Assembly: GCF_009184865.1 (NCBI RefSeq)
Contig: NZ_CP045096.1
Span: forward strand, 7,936,001 to 8,000,000
Direction of reading: 5' to 3'
Length of the DNA stretch: 64,000 nt
DNA from: Streptomyces phaeolivaceus
Lineage (GTDB): Bacteria; Actinomycetota; Actinomycetes; Streptomycetales; Streptomycetaceae
In this document: piece by piece, positions 25,238-34,118 of the stretch
How the letters are laid out: every line of letters starts with the position of its first letter
Numbering within the stretch: the stretch's first letter is position 1
The notes under the pieces: model-generated
Database searches by the model: none
Told to the model about the DNA's origin: nothing
What the model saw: only the letters and a program-made list of their open reading frames with translations
Translations under genes and position numbers: made by a program

Positions 25238-25288
25238 CCAAGCCCTACATCTAGTGCTTGGATTGCCGCAACGGCCCAGAAGTTGTGG
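25238..25288 (+). promoter_or_regulatory. Probable NrdR boxes upstream of nrdR
   Basis: CCAAGC (25238-25243) and GCTTGG (25256-25261) form a perfect inverted repeat around CTA-CATC-TAG, of the size and position expected for an NrdR box. A weaker inverted repeat, CCGCAAC (25266-25272) with GTTGTGG (25282-25288), has its centre ~27 bases downstream and may be the second box. NrdR sites usually come in pairs. Confidence 0.5.
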
Positions 25289-25397
25289 TCCCCCCGGTCC
25301 TGGGGCTCTTGGTCATCCCCTATGCTTGGGGCTGCTTCCGCGGGGCCCGAGTGGCCCGTGGGGGCTATCGAGTCGTGCTGTGAGGAGGGTTGGAGTT

Positions 25398-25961
25398 ATG
25401 CACTGTCCCTTCTGCAGGCACCCCGACAGCCGCGTCGTCGACAGTCGTACGACGGACGACGGCACGTCGATCCGCAGGCGCCGCCAGTGTCCCGACTGCT
25501 CCCGTCGTTTCACGACGGTGGAGACGTGCTCGCTGATGGTGGTCAAGAGGTCCGGCGTGACCGAGCCCTTCAGCCGTACCAAGGTCATCAACGGCGTCCG
25601 CAAGGCATGCCAGGGGAGGCCTGTCACCGAGGACGCGCTCGCCCAGCTCGGCCAACGGGTCGAGGAGGCGGTGCGCGCCACCGGAAGCGCCGAACTGACC
25701 ACCCATGACGTGGGTCTGGCCATACTCGGCCCGCTGCGGGAACTCGACCTCGTCGCCTACCTGCGATTCGCCTCGGTATACCGGGCGTTCGACTCGCTGG
25801 ACGACTTCGAGGCCGCCATCGCGGAACTCAGGGAAGAGCAGGAGAAGCGCCCCGACGCGAACGACGACGACGTCGAGATCGCGGTCGCGGAGCGCCCGGA
25901 GAGCGACCGCGGGTCCGGAGGGACTGTCCAGGTCCCCGTGCCCGCCAACGCCGCCGACTGA
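25398..25961 (+). CDS. nrdR: Transcriptional repressor NrdR
   Basis: This 187-residue repressor of ribonucleotide reductase genes senses ATP/dATP. The N-terminal zinc ribbon is MHCPFC and CPDCSRRF (four cysteines). The ATP-cone domain follows, from [21 protein letters not shown] to [14 protein letters not shown]. The acidic C-terminal tail after ~residue 150 is typical of Streptomyces NrdR. GAGGAGG lies ~10 bases before the ATG. It is followed by nrdJ after 160 bases on the same strand, forming the nrdRJ operon known from S. coelicolor. Confidence 0.96.
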   Translation: MHCPFCRHPDSRVVDSRTTDDGTSIRRRRQCPDCSRRFTTVETCSLMVVKRSGVTEPFSRTKVINGVRKACQGRPVTEDALAQLGQRVEEAVRATGSAELTTHDVGLAILGPLRELDLVAYLRFASVYRAFDSLDDFEAAIAELREEQEKRPDANDDDVEIAVAERPESDRGSGGTVQVPVPANAAD

Positions 25962-26072
25962 CGGCGGGCCGCAACCCCGGACCGTGGGGTCCGGACGATC
26001 GGCGGCGATCCAGACCTGTCGCGAAGGGCTGTGTCAGCCAGGTCGCGGCACAAGACAGAAACACCGTGTCAT

Positions 26073-26099
26073 GGGAACAACGTGGCACTTCAGGGCGTT
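26073..26099 (+). promoter_or_regulatory. Sigma-R type promoter upstream of nrdJ
   Basis: GGGAAC (26073-26078), 18 bases, GTT (26097-26099) matches the SigR consensus exactly. It lies in the nrdR-nrdJ gap and would give a short leader before the nrdJ ATG at 26122, allowing nrdJ expression apart from nrdR during thiol stress. A small hairpin, CCGGACC/GGTCCGG near 25978-25994, lies between the nrdR stop and this promoter. Confidence 0.55.
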
Positions 26100-26121
26100 T
26101 TCGCCCGTACAGGGAGGCGGC

Positions 26122-29019
26122 ATGACAGAGACGGCGAGCGGTCCGGCACGGAGTTCCCGCGCCAAGGGCACCAAGGCGAGCAAGGGGCTGCGTATCGAGC
26201 GCATCCACACCACCCCCGGCGTGCACCCGTACGACGAGGTGGTCTGGGAGCGGCGTGACGTCGTCATGACCAACTGGCGCGACGGTTCGGTCAACTTCGA
26301 GCAGCGCGGCGTCGAGTTCCCCGACTTCTGGTCGGTGAACGCGGTCAACATCGTCACCAGCAAGTACTTCCGCGGTGCCGTGGGCACCCCCCAGCGCGAG
26401 ACCGGCCTCAGGCAGCTGATCGACCGCATCGTGAAGACGTACACGAAGGCCGGCGAGGACAACAGGTACTTCGCCTCGCCCGCCGATGCCGAGATCTTCG
26501 AGCACGAACTGGCGTACGCCCTCCTGCACCAGGTCTTCAGCTTCAACAGCCCCGTCTGGTTCAACGTGGGCACCCCGCAGCCCCAGCAGGTCTCCGCCTG
26601 CTTCATCCTGGCCGTCGACGACTCCATGGAGTCGATCCTCGACTGGTACAAGGAAGAGGGCATGATCTTCAAGGGCGGCTCCGGCGCCGGCCTGAACCTC
26701 TCCCGCATCCGCTCCTCCAAGGAACTGCTCTCCTCCGGTGGCAACGCCTCCGGTCCGGTCTCCTTCATGCGCGGTGCCGACGCCTCCGCGGGGACGATCA
26801 AGTCGGGCGGCGCCACCCGCCGCGCGGCCAAGATGGTCGTCCTGGACGTGGACCACCCGGACGTCGAGGACTTCATCGCCACCAAGGTGAAGGAGGAGGA
26901 GAAGATCCGAGCCCTGCGCGACGCGGGCTTCGACATGGACCTGGGCGGCGACGACATCACGTCCGTCCAGTACCAGAACGCCAACAACTCGGTCCGCGTG
27001 AACGACGAGTTCATGACGGCCGTGGAGAACGGCACCGAGTTCGGCCTCCGCGCCCGCATGACCGGCGAGATCATCGAGAAGGTCGACGCCAAGGCGCTGT
27101 TCCGCAAGCTCGCCGAGGCCGCGTGGGCCTGTGCCGACCCGGGCATCCAGTACGACGGTGTCATCAACAACTGGCACACCTGTCCCGAGTCCGGCCGCAT
27201 CACCGCGTCCAACCCGTGCAGCGAGTACATGCACCTGGACAACACGTCCTGCAACCTCGCCTCGCTGAACCTGATGAAGTTCCTCAAGGACGACGGCCTG
27301 GGCCACCAGTCCTTCGAGGTCGAGCGCTTCGCCAAGGTCGTCGAGCTGGTCATCACCGCGATGGACATCTCCATCTGCTTCGCCGACTTCCCGACCCAGA
27401 AGATCGGCGAGAACACCCGCGCCTTCCGCCAGCTCGGCATCGGCTACGCCAACCTCGGCGCCCTGCTGATGGCGACCGGCCACGCGTACGACTCCGTGGG
27501 CGGGCGCGCCCTCGCCGGTGCCATCACCTCCCTGATGACCGGCACGGCGTACAAGCGTTCGGCCGAACTGGCCTCGGTCGTCGGCCCGTACGACGGCTAC
27601 GCCCGCAACGCCGACGCCCACAACCGCGTCATGAAGCAGCACTCCGACGCCAACGGCACGGCCGTCCGCGTGGACGACCTGGACACCCCGGTGTGGGCCG
27701 CGGCCACCGAGGCCTGGCAGGACGTGCTGCGCCTCGGCGAGAAGAACGGCTTCCGCAACTCGCAGGCCTCCGTGCTGGCCCCGACCGGCACGATCGGTCT
27801 GGCCATGTCCTGCGACACCACCGGTGTCGAACCGGACCTGGCGCTGGTCAAGTTCAAGAAGCTGGTCGGCGGCGGCTCGATGCAGATCGTCAACGGCACG
27901 GTCCCGCAGGCCCTGCGCCGCCTGGGCTACCAGGAGGAGCAGATCGAGGCGATCGTCGCCCACATCGCCGACAACGGCAATGTGATCGACGCCCCGAGCC
28001 TCAAGCCCGAGCACTACGAGGTCTTCGACTGCGCCATGGGCGAGCGCGCCATCTCCCCGATGGGCCACGTCCGTATGATGGCCGCGATCCAGCCGTGGAT
28101 CTCCGGCGCCATCTCCAAGACGGTCAACATGCCGGAGACGGCGACCGTCGAGGAGGTCGAGGAGATCTACTTCGAGGCCTGGAAGCTCGGCGTCAAGGCG
28201 CTCGCGATCTACCGCGACAACTGCAAGGTCGGCCAGCCGCTCTCCGCCAAGACCAAGGAGACGGAGAAGGCGGAGATCACCGAGAAGGCCGAGGAGACGA
28301 TCCGGGCCACGGTCGAGAAGGTCATCGAGTACCGACCGGTCCGCAAGCGCCTCCCGAAGGGCCGTCCCGGCATCACGACGTCCTTCACCGTCGGCGGCGC
28401 CGAAGGCTACATGATCGCCAACTCCTACCCGGACGACGGCCTGGGCGAGGTCTTCCTGAAGATGTCCAAGCAGGGTTCGACCCTGGCGGGCATGATGGAC
28501 GCTTTCTCGATCGCCGTCTCGGTGGGTCTGCAGTACGGCGTGCCGTTGGAGACGTACGTCTCGAAGTTCACCAACATGCGCTTCGAGCCGGCCGGTATGA
28601 CGGACGACCCGGACGTGCGGATGGCGGCGTCGATCGTCGACTACATCTTCCGCCGCCTGGCGCTGGACTTCCTGCCCTTCGAGACCCGCTCCGCGCTCGG
28701 CATCCACTCCGCCGACGAGCGTCAGCGGCACCTGGAGACCGGTTCGTACGAGCCGATCCTCGACGACGTGGAGGTCGACGTCGAGGGCCTGTCCCAGTCG
28801 GCGCCGCGCCAGTCGCTGAAGGCCGTCTCCGCGCCGAAGGCCGACGAGGAGGGCGCCAAGCCCGCCCCGCAGCAGGCTCACACCAGCGCCGAGCTGGTGG
28901 AGATGCAGCTGGGTATCCAGGCCGACGCCCCGCTCTGCTTCTCCTGCGGTACGAAGATGCAGCGCGCCGGCTCCTGCTACATCTGCGAGGGCTGCGGCTC
29001 GACGAGCGGCTGCAGCTGA
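26122..29019 (+). CDS. nrdJ: Adenosylcobalamin-dependent (class II) ribonucleotide reductase
   Basis: This 965-residue NrdJ reduces ribonucleotides to deoxyribonucleotides using a cobalamin-derived radical. Catalytic landmarks: VSACFILAVDDSM (first redox Cys), SNPCSEYMHLDNTSCNLASLN (active-site N-x-C-x-E region), GLAMSCDTTGVEP, and GTVPQALRRLGY. The C-terminus carries CFSCGTKMQRAGSCYICEGCGSTSGCS, holding the redox-shuttle and zinc-ribbon cysteines. AGGGAGG lies seven bases before the ATG. It is preceded by nrdR and a sigma-R type promoter; no cobalamin riboswitch is recognisable upstream. A hairpin terminator follows. Confidence 0.97.
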   Translation: MTETASGPARSSRAKGTKASKGLRIERIHTTPGVHPYDEVVWERRDVVMTNWRDGSVNFEQRGVEFPDFWSVNAVNIVTSKYFRGAVGTPQRETGLRQLIDRIVKTYTKAGEDNRYFASPADAEIFEHELAYALLHQVFSFNSPVWFNVGTPQPQQVSACFILAVDDSMESILDWYKEEGMIFKGGSGAGLNLSRIRSSKELLSSGGNASGPVSFMRGADASAGTIKSGGATRRAAKMVVLDVDHPDVEDFIATKVKEEEKIRALRDAGFDMDLGGDDITSVQYQNANNSVRVNDEFMTAVENGTEFGLRARMTGEIIEKVDAKALFRKLAEAAWACADPGIQYDGVINNWHTCPESGRITASNPCSEYMHLDNTSCNLASLNLMKFLKDDGLGHQSFEVERFAKVVELVITAMDISICFADFPTQKIGENTRAFRQLGIGYANLGALLMATGHAYDSVGGRALAGAITSLMTGTAYKRSAELASVVGPYDGYARNADAHNRVMKQHSDANGTAVRVDDLDTPVWAAATEAWQDVLRLGEKNGFRNSQASVLAPTGTIGLAMSCDTTGVEPDLALVKFKKLVGGGSMQIVNGTVPQALRRLGYQEEQIEAIVAHIADNGNVIDAPSLKPEHYEVFDCAMGERAISPMGHVRMMAAIQPWISGAISKTVNMPETATVEEVEEIYFEAWKLGVKALAIYRDNCKVGQPLSAKTKETEKAEITEKAEETIRATVEKVIEYRPVRKRLPKGRPGITTSFTVGGAEGYMIANSYPDDGLGEVFLKMSKQGSTLAGMMDAFSIAVSVGLQYGVPLETYVSKFTNMRFEPAGMTDDPDVRMAASIVDYIFRRLALDFLPFETRSALGIHSADERQRHLETGSYEPILDDVEVDVEGLSQSAPRQSLKAVSAPKADEEGAKPAPQQAHTSAELVEMQLGIQADAPLCFSCGTKMQRAGSCYICEGCGSTSGCS

Positions 29020-29052
29020 TCTGAGCGCCCCCGGGCGCCGGTCGGCGGGATC

Positions 29053-29085
29053 GGGCGGTGGAGCCGAAGTCGGGCTCCACCGCCC
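29053..29085. terminator. Hairpin terminator after nrdJ
   Basis: GGGCGGTGGAGCC (29053-29065) pairs with GGCTCCACCGCCC (29073-29085). It lies between the convergent nrdJ and TerD-like genes and can act on both strands. Confidence 0.8.
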
Positions 29086-29108
29086 TTCGCTGTGCGCCGG
29101 GGGGTGGG

Positions 29109-29642
29109 TCAGGACCGGGGCGGGGCGCCCATGACGCGGGCGAAGGCGGCCGGGTCCTCGTCGTAGCCGGTGATGCCGGGGTGGAAGGTCCACTCGCCCG
29201 TGTCGTCCCGGAGGAACTCGGCGACGGTCGCGGCGGTGGAGCCGAGGACACCGCCGAAGTCGTCCTCCGCCAGGACGGTGTAGCCCTCACGGATGCGCAG
29301 GCCCGGCTTGTGGACGTTGACGAACGTCCGCGTCCCGGAACCCTGCTGTATGGCGACACCGATGACGACCCGCCCGTACCGGCTGTCGAGACGGTCGAGT
29401 TCGACGGCCATCATCTCGTCCCAGCCGAGGCCCTGGCCGGTCTTGCTGTCGCGGTTGAGGGTGATGGTGCCGTCGGGCGAGCGGCTGTCGAAGTGCACGA
29501 CATAGGCGGGGCCGCCGCTCGGATCGGCCGCCGGGTAGGTCGCCGCGACGATGTCGAGATCCGTCGGCGGCTGTCCGGCGGGGCTCGGGTCCCACTTCAC
29601 CGACACCTCGACCTTGCGGATGCCCTTGTTGAGGCCGTTCAA
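29109..29642 (-). CDS. TerD-family calcium-binding stress protein
   Basis: This 177-residue TerD-domain protein shows the family pattern VEVSVKWDPSP, DLDIVAATY, VHFDSRSPDGTITLNRDSKTGQGLGWDEMM (acidic calcium sites), VVIGVAIQQGSGTRTFVNV and AAFARV. TerD-like proteins in Streptomyces influence stress and development, but the molecular role is unclear. The family's NDNLTGxGxGDDE motif is weakened to RDSKTGQGLGWDE. The start is TTG at 29642 with GGGGAGGAG about eight bases upstream; no ATG or GTG fits. It stands alone, not in a ter operon. Confidence 0.85.
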   Translation of the reverse strand: MNGLNKGIRKVEVSVKWDPSPAGQPPTDLDIVAATYPAADPSGGPAYVVHFDSRSPDGTITLNRDSKTGQGLGWDEMMAVELDRLDSRYGRVVIGVAIQQGSGTRTFVNVHKPGLRIREGYTVLAEDDFGGVLGSTAATVAEFLRDDTGEWTFHPGITGYDEDPAAFARVMGAPPRS

Positions 29643-29796
29643 CAGAACTCTCCTCCCCGTTCTCCTGTGCGTGCGGGCCGAACTGCCTGGCGGTCCAGGC
29701 CAGTTGTCCATCCTCGCATGCGCGCGCCGCCGCTCGCCCGGGTGCAACCGGCCGGAGAGTGACCGCCGCCACGTTCCGTGGCCTTACCATGGCGCG

Positions 29797-30402
29797 GTGC
29801 TGGTCAAGTGGATTCGCTGCACCGTGGTGGACCGCCGCGGTTTCGAGCGGGGGCAGCGAAAATGGGCGGGGCTACTGGGGGAACCGGGATTTCGTGGACA
29901 GGGCGGGGGTTGGAGCCGGGGGCGGGCGGGTGTGGCGCACATCTTCTCCTTCTGGGAGAGCCGTGCCTTCTACGACTCCTTCATGGCGCGCTCCCACGAC
30001 CGGCTCGCCGCCTCGCAGTCGGGCACGTTCAAGGACATGCAGGTCAAGCTCTTCGACCACCGCTTCGATGTGAAGACCGGCTTCGAGCCGCGCTTCACGG
30101 ACACCGATCTCGTACGGGTGGCGCACTGTCGCGTCCACGAGGAGCGCGCCGAACACTTCGCGCTCATGCAGGAGAAGGTCTGGAACCCCGCGATGGCCGG
30201 ATCCCCGGGCATGCTGCGGGGACTGTTCGGTGAGGCACCGGGCCATGAGTTCATGATCCTCTCCATGTGGCATTCGGCCGCCGAGCACGGCAAGTACCGC
30301 GTCGAACGCATCGAGCGCCTCGCGCTGCGGGCGCAGATCGAGGCGGACATCGCCGCCATGACGGGCGACATCGTGGAACTGGAGCCGAGCTGGACGGTGT
30401 GA
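29797..30402 (+). CDS. DUF4937 / YdbC-like protein
   Basis: This 201-residue protein matches the family described as YdbC-like/DUF4937. It begins VLVKWIRCTVVDRRGFERGQRKW and contains AHIFSFWESRAFYDSFMARSHDRLA and AHCRVHEERAEHFALMQEKVWNPAM. The two halves look like dimeric alpha/beta-barrel (ABM-like) modules. Function is unknown. The GTG start at 29797 was chosen because the conserved region begins there; no strong ribosome-binding site is seen. It is followed by its own hairpin terminator. Confidence 0.75.
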   Translation: MLVKWIRCTVVDRRGFERGQRKWAGLLGEPGFRGQGGGWSRGRAGVAHIFSFWESRAFYDSFMARSHDRLAASQSGTFKDMQVKLFDHRFDVKTGFEPRFTDTDLVRVAHCRVHEERAEHFALMQEKVWNPAMAGSPGMLRGLFGEAPGHEFMILSMWHSAAEHGKYRVERIERLALRAQIEADIAAMTGDIVELEPSWTV

Positions 30403-30429
30403 GATCCGAACCCGGGTCGGTTCGGATCT
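30402..30429 (+). terminator. Hairpin terminator
   Basis: AGATCCGAACC (30402-30412) pairs perfectly with GGTTCGGATCT (30419-30429) across a six-base loop, starting inside the stop codon of the preceding gene. Confidence 0.8.
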
Positions 30430-30526
30430 CCAACCCTCCCGAGTGATGTGCGGGACTTGTGTGACCTACGCCGTATGACGCCCGGACGAGTGCTCGATCG
30501 GCCGTCGTCCCCTTTAGGGTCTTGGC

Positions 30527-31186
30527 ATGGCACGACCACGGCGCATCATCCTTGTCCGACACGGCGAGTCAACGGGCAATGTTGATGACACCGTGTACGA
30601 GCGTGAACCCGACCACGCCCTCGCGCTCACCGATCTCGGCTGGCGGCAGGCGGAGAGGACCGGCAGACGCGTCCGTGACGTTCTCGGTCATGAGCGCGTC
30701 AGCGTCTATGTCTCCCCGTACCGCCGCACGCACGAGACGTTCCAGGCGTTCCGGCTGGACCCCGAACAGGTGCGTGTGCGCGAGGAGCCCCGACTGCGCG
30801 AGCAGGACTGGGGCAACTGGCAGGACCCGGACGACGTACGGCTCCAGAAGGCCTACCGGGACGCGTACGGGCACTTCTTCTACCGCTTCGCGCAGGGCGA
30901 GTCCGGCGCCGATGTGTACGACCGGGTCGGCGGGTTCCTGGAGAGCCTGTTCCGCAGTTTCGAGGATCCCGACCACCCGCCGAACGTCCTGCTGGTCACC
31001 CATGGGCTCGCCATGCGGCTGTTCTGTATGCGCTGGTTCCACTGGACCGTGGCGGAGTTCGAGTCGCTGTCGAACCCCGGGAACGCGGAGATGCGGATGC
31101 TCGTTCTCGGGGAGGACGGCAAGTACACCCTCGACCGGCCGTTCGACCGCTGGCGCGACCCGGAATCGTACGGGGCCACCGGATAG
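30527..31186 (+). CDS. Histidine phosphatase (phosphoglycerate-mutase-like) protein
   Basis: This 219-residue protein has the family's LVRHGEST phosphoacceptor motif at residues ~8-15, YVSPYRRTHET, and the second histidine in VLLVTHGLAMRLF. Family members dephosphorylate varied small molecules; the substrate here cannot be told. A TAGGGT hexamer at 30515-30520 ends six bases before the ATG, so the mRNA could be nearly leaderless. The next gene begins six bases after this one ends, suggesting an operon with the ADP-ribosylglycohydrolase. Confidence 0.9.
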   Translation: MARPRRIILVRHGESTGNVDDTVYEREPDHALALTDLGWRQAERTGRRVRDVLGHERVSVYVSPYRRTHETFQAFRLDPEQVRVREEPRLREQDWGNWQDPDDVRLQKAYRDAYGHFFYRFAQGESGADVYDRVGGFLESLFRSFEDPDHPPNVLLVTHGLAMRLFCMRWFHWTVAEFESLSNPGNAEMRMLVLGEDGKYTLDRPFDRWRDPESYGATG

Positions 31187-31192
31187 AGTGGC

Positions 31193-32107
31193 ATGGCGAT
31201 GACCGCTGACCCCTCTTCCGATTCCGACGGCCGCCTGGAGCGCGCCCTGTCCAGTCTGCGCGGCCTCGCGGTGGGAGACGCGCTGGGCTCGCAGTACTTC
31301 GTGCCCGTGAACTACCCGCTGCTGAAGCGCCGCGAGACCCCGTCCGGCCCCTGGCAGTGGACCGACGACACCGAGATGGCCTGCTCGGTCGTGGCCGTCC
31401 TCGCGGCCCACCACCGCGTCGACCAGGACGCGCTCGCCCGCTCCTTCGCCGTGCACCACGACTTCGACCGGGGCTACGGCCCGGCGGTCAACCGTCTGCT
31501 CCGGCTCGTCCGCGAGGGCGGCGACTGGCGCGAGCTGGCGTCCGCGCTCTTCAACGGCCAGGGCTCCTGGGGCAACGGCGCGGCCATGCGGATCGCCCCG
31601 CTCGGCGCCTGGTACGCGGACGACCCCGAGCAGGCGACCCACCAGGCGGAGATCTCGGCCTACCCCACGCACCAGCACCGCGAGGCCGTCGTCGGCGCCA
31701 TGGCCGTCGCCGCCGCCGCGGCGCTGGCGGCCGACCCGGCCGGGCCGCCGAGCCCCGGGGCGCTGCTCGACGGCGTCGTCGCGCTCGTCCCGAAGAGCGC
31801 CGTCGGCGCGGGTCTGCGGCGTGCCCGGGACATGCTCGACTACGCCGACGCGGACACCGTCGCCGCCGTCCTGGGCTGCGGACGGCGCACCACCGCGCAC
31901 GACACCGTGCCGTTCGCGCTCTGGTCGGCGGCCCGCGCCCTCGGTGACTACGAGCGGGGCTTCTGGACGACGGCCCAGGTGGGCGGTGACGTCGACACGA
32001 CCTGCGCCATCGTGGGCGGAGTGGTCGCCTCCGGGAAGACCGGGACGCCTCCCGAGGCCTGGGTGGAGCGGACCGAGGCGTTCCCGGGCTGGCTCCAGGT
32101 GGGATAG
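31193..32107 (+). CDS. ADP-ribosylglycohydrolase family protein
   Basis: This 304-residue DraG-like hydrolase removes ADP-ribose from proteins or small molecules. Landmarks: LRGLAVGDALGSQYF, the metal ligand cluster WQWTDDTEMA, GSWGNGAAMRIAPLGAWY, THQHREAVVGA, and the second metal cluster VGGDVDTTCAIVGGVV. All acidic ligands expected for two Mg ions are present. It lies six bases after the phosphatase gene. Another in-frame ATG is two codons downstream. Confidence 0.92.
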   Translation: MAMTADPSSDSDGRLERALSSLRGLAVGDALGSQYFVPVNYPLLKRRETPSGPWQWTDDTEMACSVVAVLAAHHRVDQDALARSFAVHHDFDRGYGPAVNRLLRLVREGGDWRELASALFNGQGSWGNGAAMRIAPLGAWYADDPEQATHQAEISAYPTHQHREAVVGAMAVAAAAALAADPAGPPSPGALLDGVVALVPKSAVGAGLRRARDMLDYADADTVAAVLGCGRRTTAHDTVPFALWSAARALGDYERGFWTTAQVGGDVDTTCAIVGGVVASGKTGTPPEAWVERTEAFPGWLQVG

Positions 32108-32343
32108 CCGGTCGAAGGGAGCCCGCGTTCCCAGACCCACCGGCCCCAATCGTCCCCACTGTCACAGGAGTGCCACAGTGCGCTCCTTGGTCGGCCATGG
32201 GCGCTCCTCCGCGGCGTACCCTGTCCGCCACGCCGCCTGTTGATCATGACGGGACGCGGCGACGAGACACCGGCCCCGTGCCTTCTGCCGCAGCCACGCG
32301 CTGCGTACGGTGGGCGGGGAGGGCCGGTCGGGGAGGGGGTCCC

Positions 32344-33996
32344 ATGTCCGAGACACCAGCTGCGCCCGCCACGCCGGAGCCCGAAGGCCCGGCACCCAGG
32401 GCACGCGCCACGACCGACGCGAGCCCTTCCGGGCCGACGGCGCCCAAGGACGCCGCACCGGACCGGAAACCGGCTGGGCTCGCACCGATACCCATACCGG
32501 CGCCGCCGCCCCCGCCGCCCAAGCTGATCGACTTCCGTCCTGACGATCCCGCGCCCATCCGCACCGCGACCCTGTGGGCCGCCCTGGCCGCCGGCATCCT
32601 CAGCATGGTGCTGCTGGGCGAGGGGCTGGCGGTCAACGGTCTCGTCGTCGCCGTGCCCGCCACACTCGCCGTGTATTTCGCCGGTCGGCGTGCGGGCCGC
32701 CGCCCCCGCTCGTGGGCGCTGGTCTGGGGCCTAGGCGGGCTGGCCCTGCTGATCGTGCCCGCGCTGCACGCCGCCGAGTGGCCCACCTTCTTCGCCGTCG
32801 TCGCCGCCCTCGCGGCGGGCTCGCTCGCCCTGCACGGCGGTCGCAGCTGGCCCGCCGTACTGCTCGGCCCGATCGGCGTTCTCACCTCACTGGTCACCGG
32901 CCCGGCCTGGGCCTGGCAGGGGCTCCGCGAACGGGTGGGCGGCGACCGCGGCCGGCTGGTGCCCGTGCTGAGGGCGCTGGTCGTCGCCACGGTCCTGCTC
33001 GTCGTCTTCGGCACGCTGTTCGCCGGCGCCGACGCGGCCTTCGCGGATCTGCTCGGCGCCCTGGTGCCCGACGTCTCCGTCTCCGACGGGCCCTGGCGGA
33101 TCCTGCTGTTCGCGCTGGGCCTGTTCGGGACCCTCGCCGCGGCACGTACGGCGGCGGCGCCCGCCCGCTGGGACCGCGTCCAGGTGCCCGCCGGACGCGC
33201 CCGGGGCCGCGTCGAATGGGCGCTGCCCCTGGTCGGGCTCGTCGCCCTCTTCGCCGTCTTCAACGCGGTGCAGCTCGCCGTGCTCTTCGGCGGCTACGAC
33301 GCCGTCCTCAAGGAGACCGGTCAGACGTACGCCCAGTACGCGCGCCAGGGGTTCTGGCAGCTGCTCATGGCCACACTGCTGACCCTGCTGGTCATCGTCC
33401 TCGCCCTGCGCTGGGCACCGCGCACTCGATCGAGTGACCGGACGCTCGTACGCGGTGTGCTGGGAACCCTGTGCGCCCTGGCCCTCGTTGTCGTGGCGTC
33501 CGCCGTGCGACGTATGGACATGTATGTGGAGGCCTATGGGCTGACGCGGCTGAGGATCTCGGTGCTGGCCATGGAGCTCTGGCTCGGCCTGGTCATCGTG
33601 CTCATCATCGCCGCCGGGGTGTGGGGCGCCCGCTGGCTGCCGCGTGCCGTGGCGGCCAGTGCGGTCGCCGGTGTGCTGGTGTTCGGGCTCGCGTCGCCGG
33701 ACGCGCTGATCGCCGAGCGCAATGTCGAGCGGTACGAGACGACGGGCCGCTTCGACCTGCCCTACGCGCGAGGGCTGTCCGCCGACGCCGTGCCCGCCCT
33801 GGACCGGCTGGAGGAGCCCATGCGGTCGTGCGTGCTGTGGGACATCAAGGAGGGACTGGACGAGGGGGGTCGCCTTCCCTGGTACGCCACGAGCTGGGGC
33901 GAGGCCGAGGCCAGGCGGATCCTGGACGCGCGTCCGCCGGTGGTGGGAGCGGACGGCCCGGCCTGCGGTGAGCTGGGGCCCGAGTACTACCGCTGA
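32344..33996 (+). CDS. DUF4153/DUF4173 multi-pass membrane protein
   Basis: This 550-residue membrane protein has a ~65-residue Pro-rich cytoplasmic tail (run of prolines near residue 55) and then roughly a dozen hydrophobic segments. The blocks LFAGADAAFADLLG, GGYDAVLKETGQTYAQYARQGFWQLL, RMDMYVEAYGLTRLRI and RYETTGRFDLPYA are typical of DUF4173. The C-terminal soluble stretch includes WGEAEARRILDARP. Function is unknown. The ATG at 32344 follows GGGGAGGGGG. Confidence 0.85.
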   Translation: MSETPAAPATPEPEGPAPRARATTDASPSGPTAPKDAAPDRKPAGLAPIPIPAPPPPPPKLIDFRPDDPAPIRTATLWAALAAGILSMVLLGEGLAVNGLVVAVPATLAVYFAGRRAGRRPRSWALVWGLGGLALLIVPALHAAEWPTFFAVVAALAAGSLALHGGRSWPAVLLGPIGVLTSLVTGPAWAWQGLRERVGGDRGRLVPVLRALVVATVLLVVFGTLFAGADAAFADLLGALVPDVSVSDGPWRILLFALGLFGTLAAARTAAAPARWDRVQVPAGRARGRVEWALPLVGLVALFAVFNAVQLAVLFGGYDAVLKETGQTYAQYARQGFWQLLMATLLTLLVIVLALRWAPRTRSSDRTLVRGVLGTLCALALVVVASAVRRMDMYVEAYGLTRLRISVLAMELWLGLVIVLIIAAGVWGARWLPRAVAASAVAGVLVFGLASPDALIAERNVERYETTGRFDLPYARGLSADAVPALDRLEEPMRSCVLWDIKEGLDEGGRLPWYATSWGEAEARRILDARPPVVGADGPACGELGPEYYR

Positions 33997-34049
33997 GAGG
34001 CCGTCGCGCGGGCCGGGGCGGCGGTGCCCGGCCGGGGCCGCGCGCGCCA

Positions 34050-34086
34050 GGACCACGCCCGGTCGTCGGTTCCGTGGGCGTGGTCC
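34050..34086. terminator. Hairpin terminator between convergent genes
   Basis: GGACCACGCCC (34050-34060) pairs with GGGCGTGGTCC (34076-34086), between the DUF4173 gene and the leftward exporter gene. Confidence 0.7.
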
Positions 34087-34118
34087 GGCTGTCCGCACCC
34101 GCTCGCGTGGCCGTCCCG

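Noticed and set aside
25962..26121. Cobalamin riboswitch upstream of the B12-dependent nrdJ
   Set aside because: The gap is only 160 bases and no B12-box or conserved aptamer core is visible; a small hairpin and a sigma-R type promoter are there instead.
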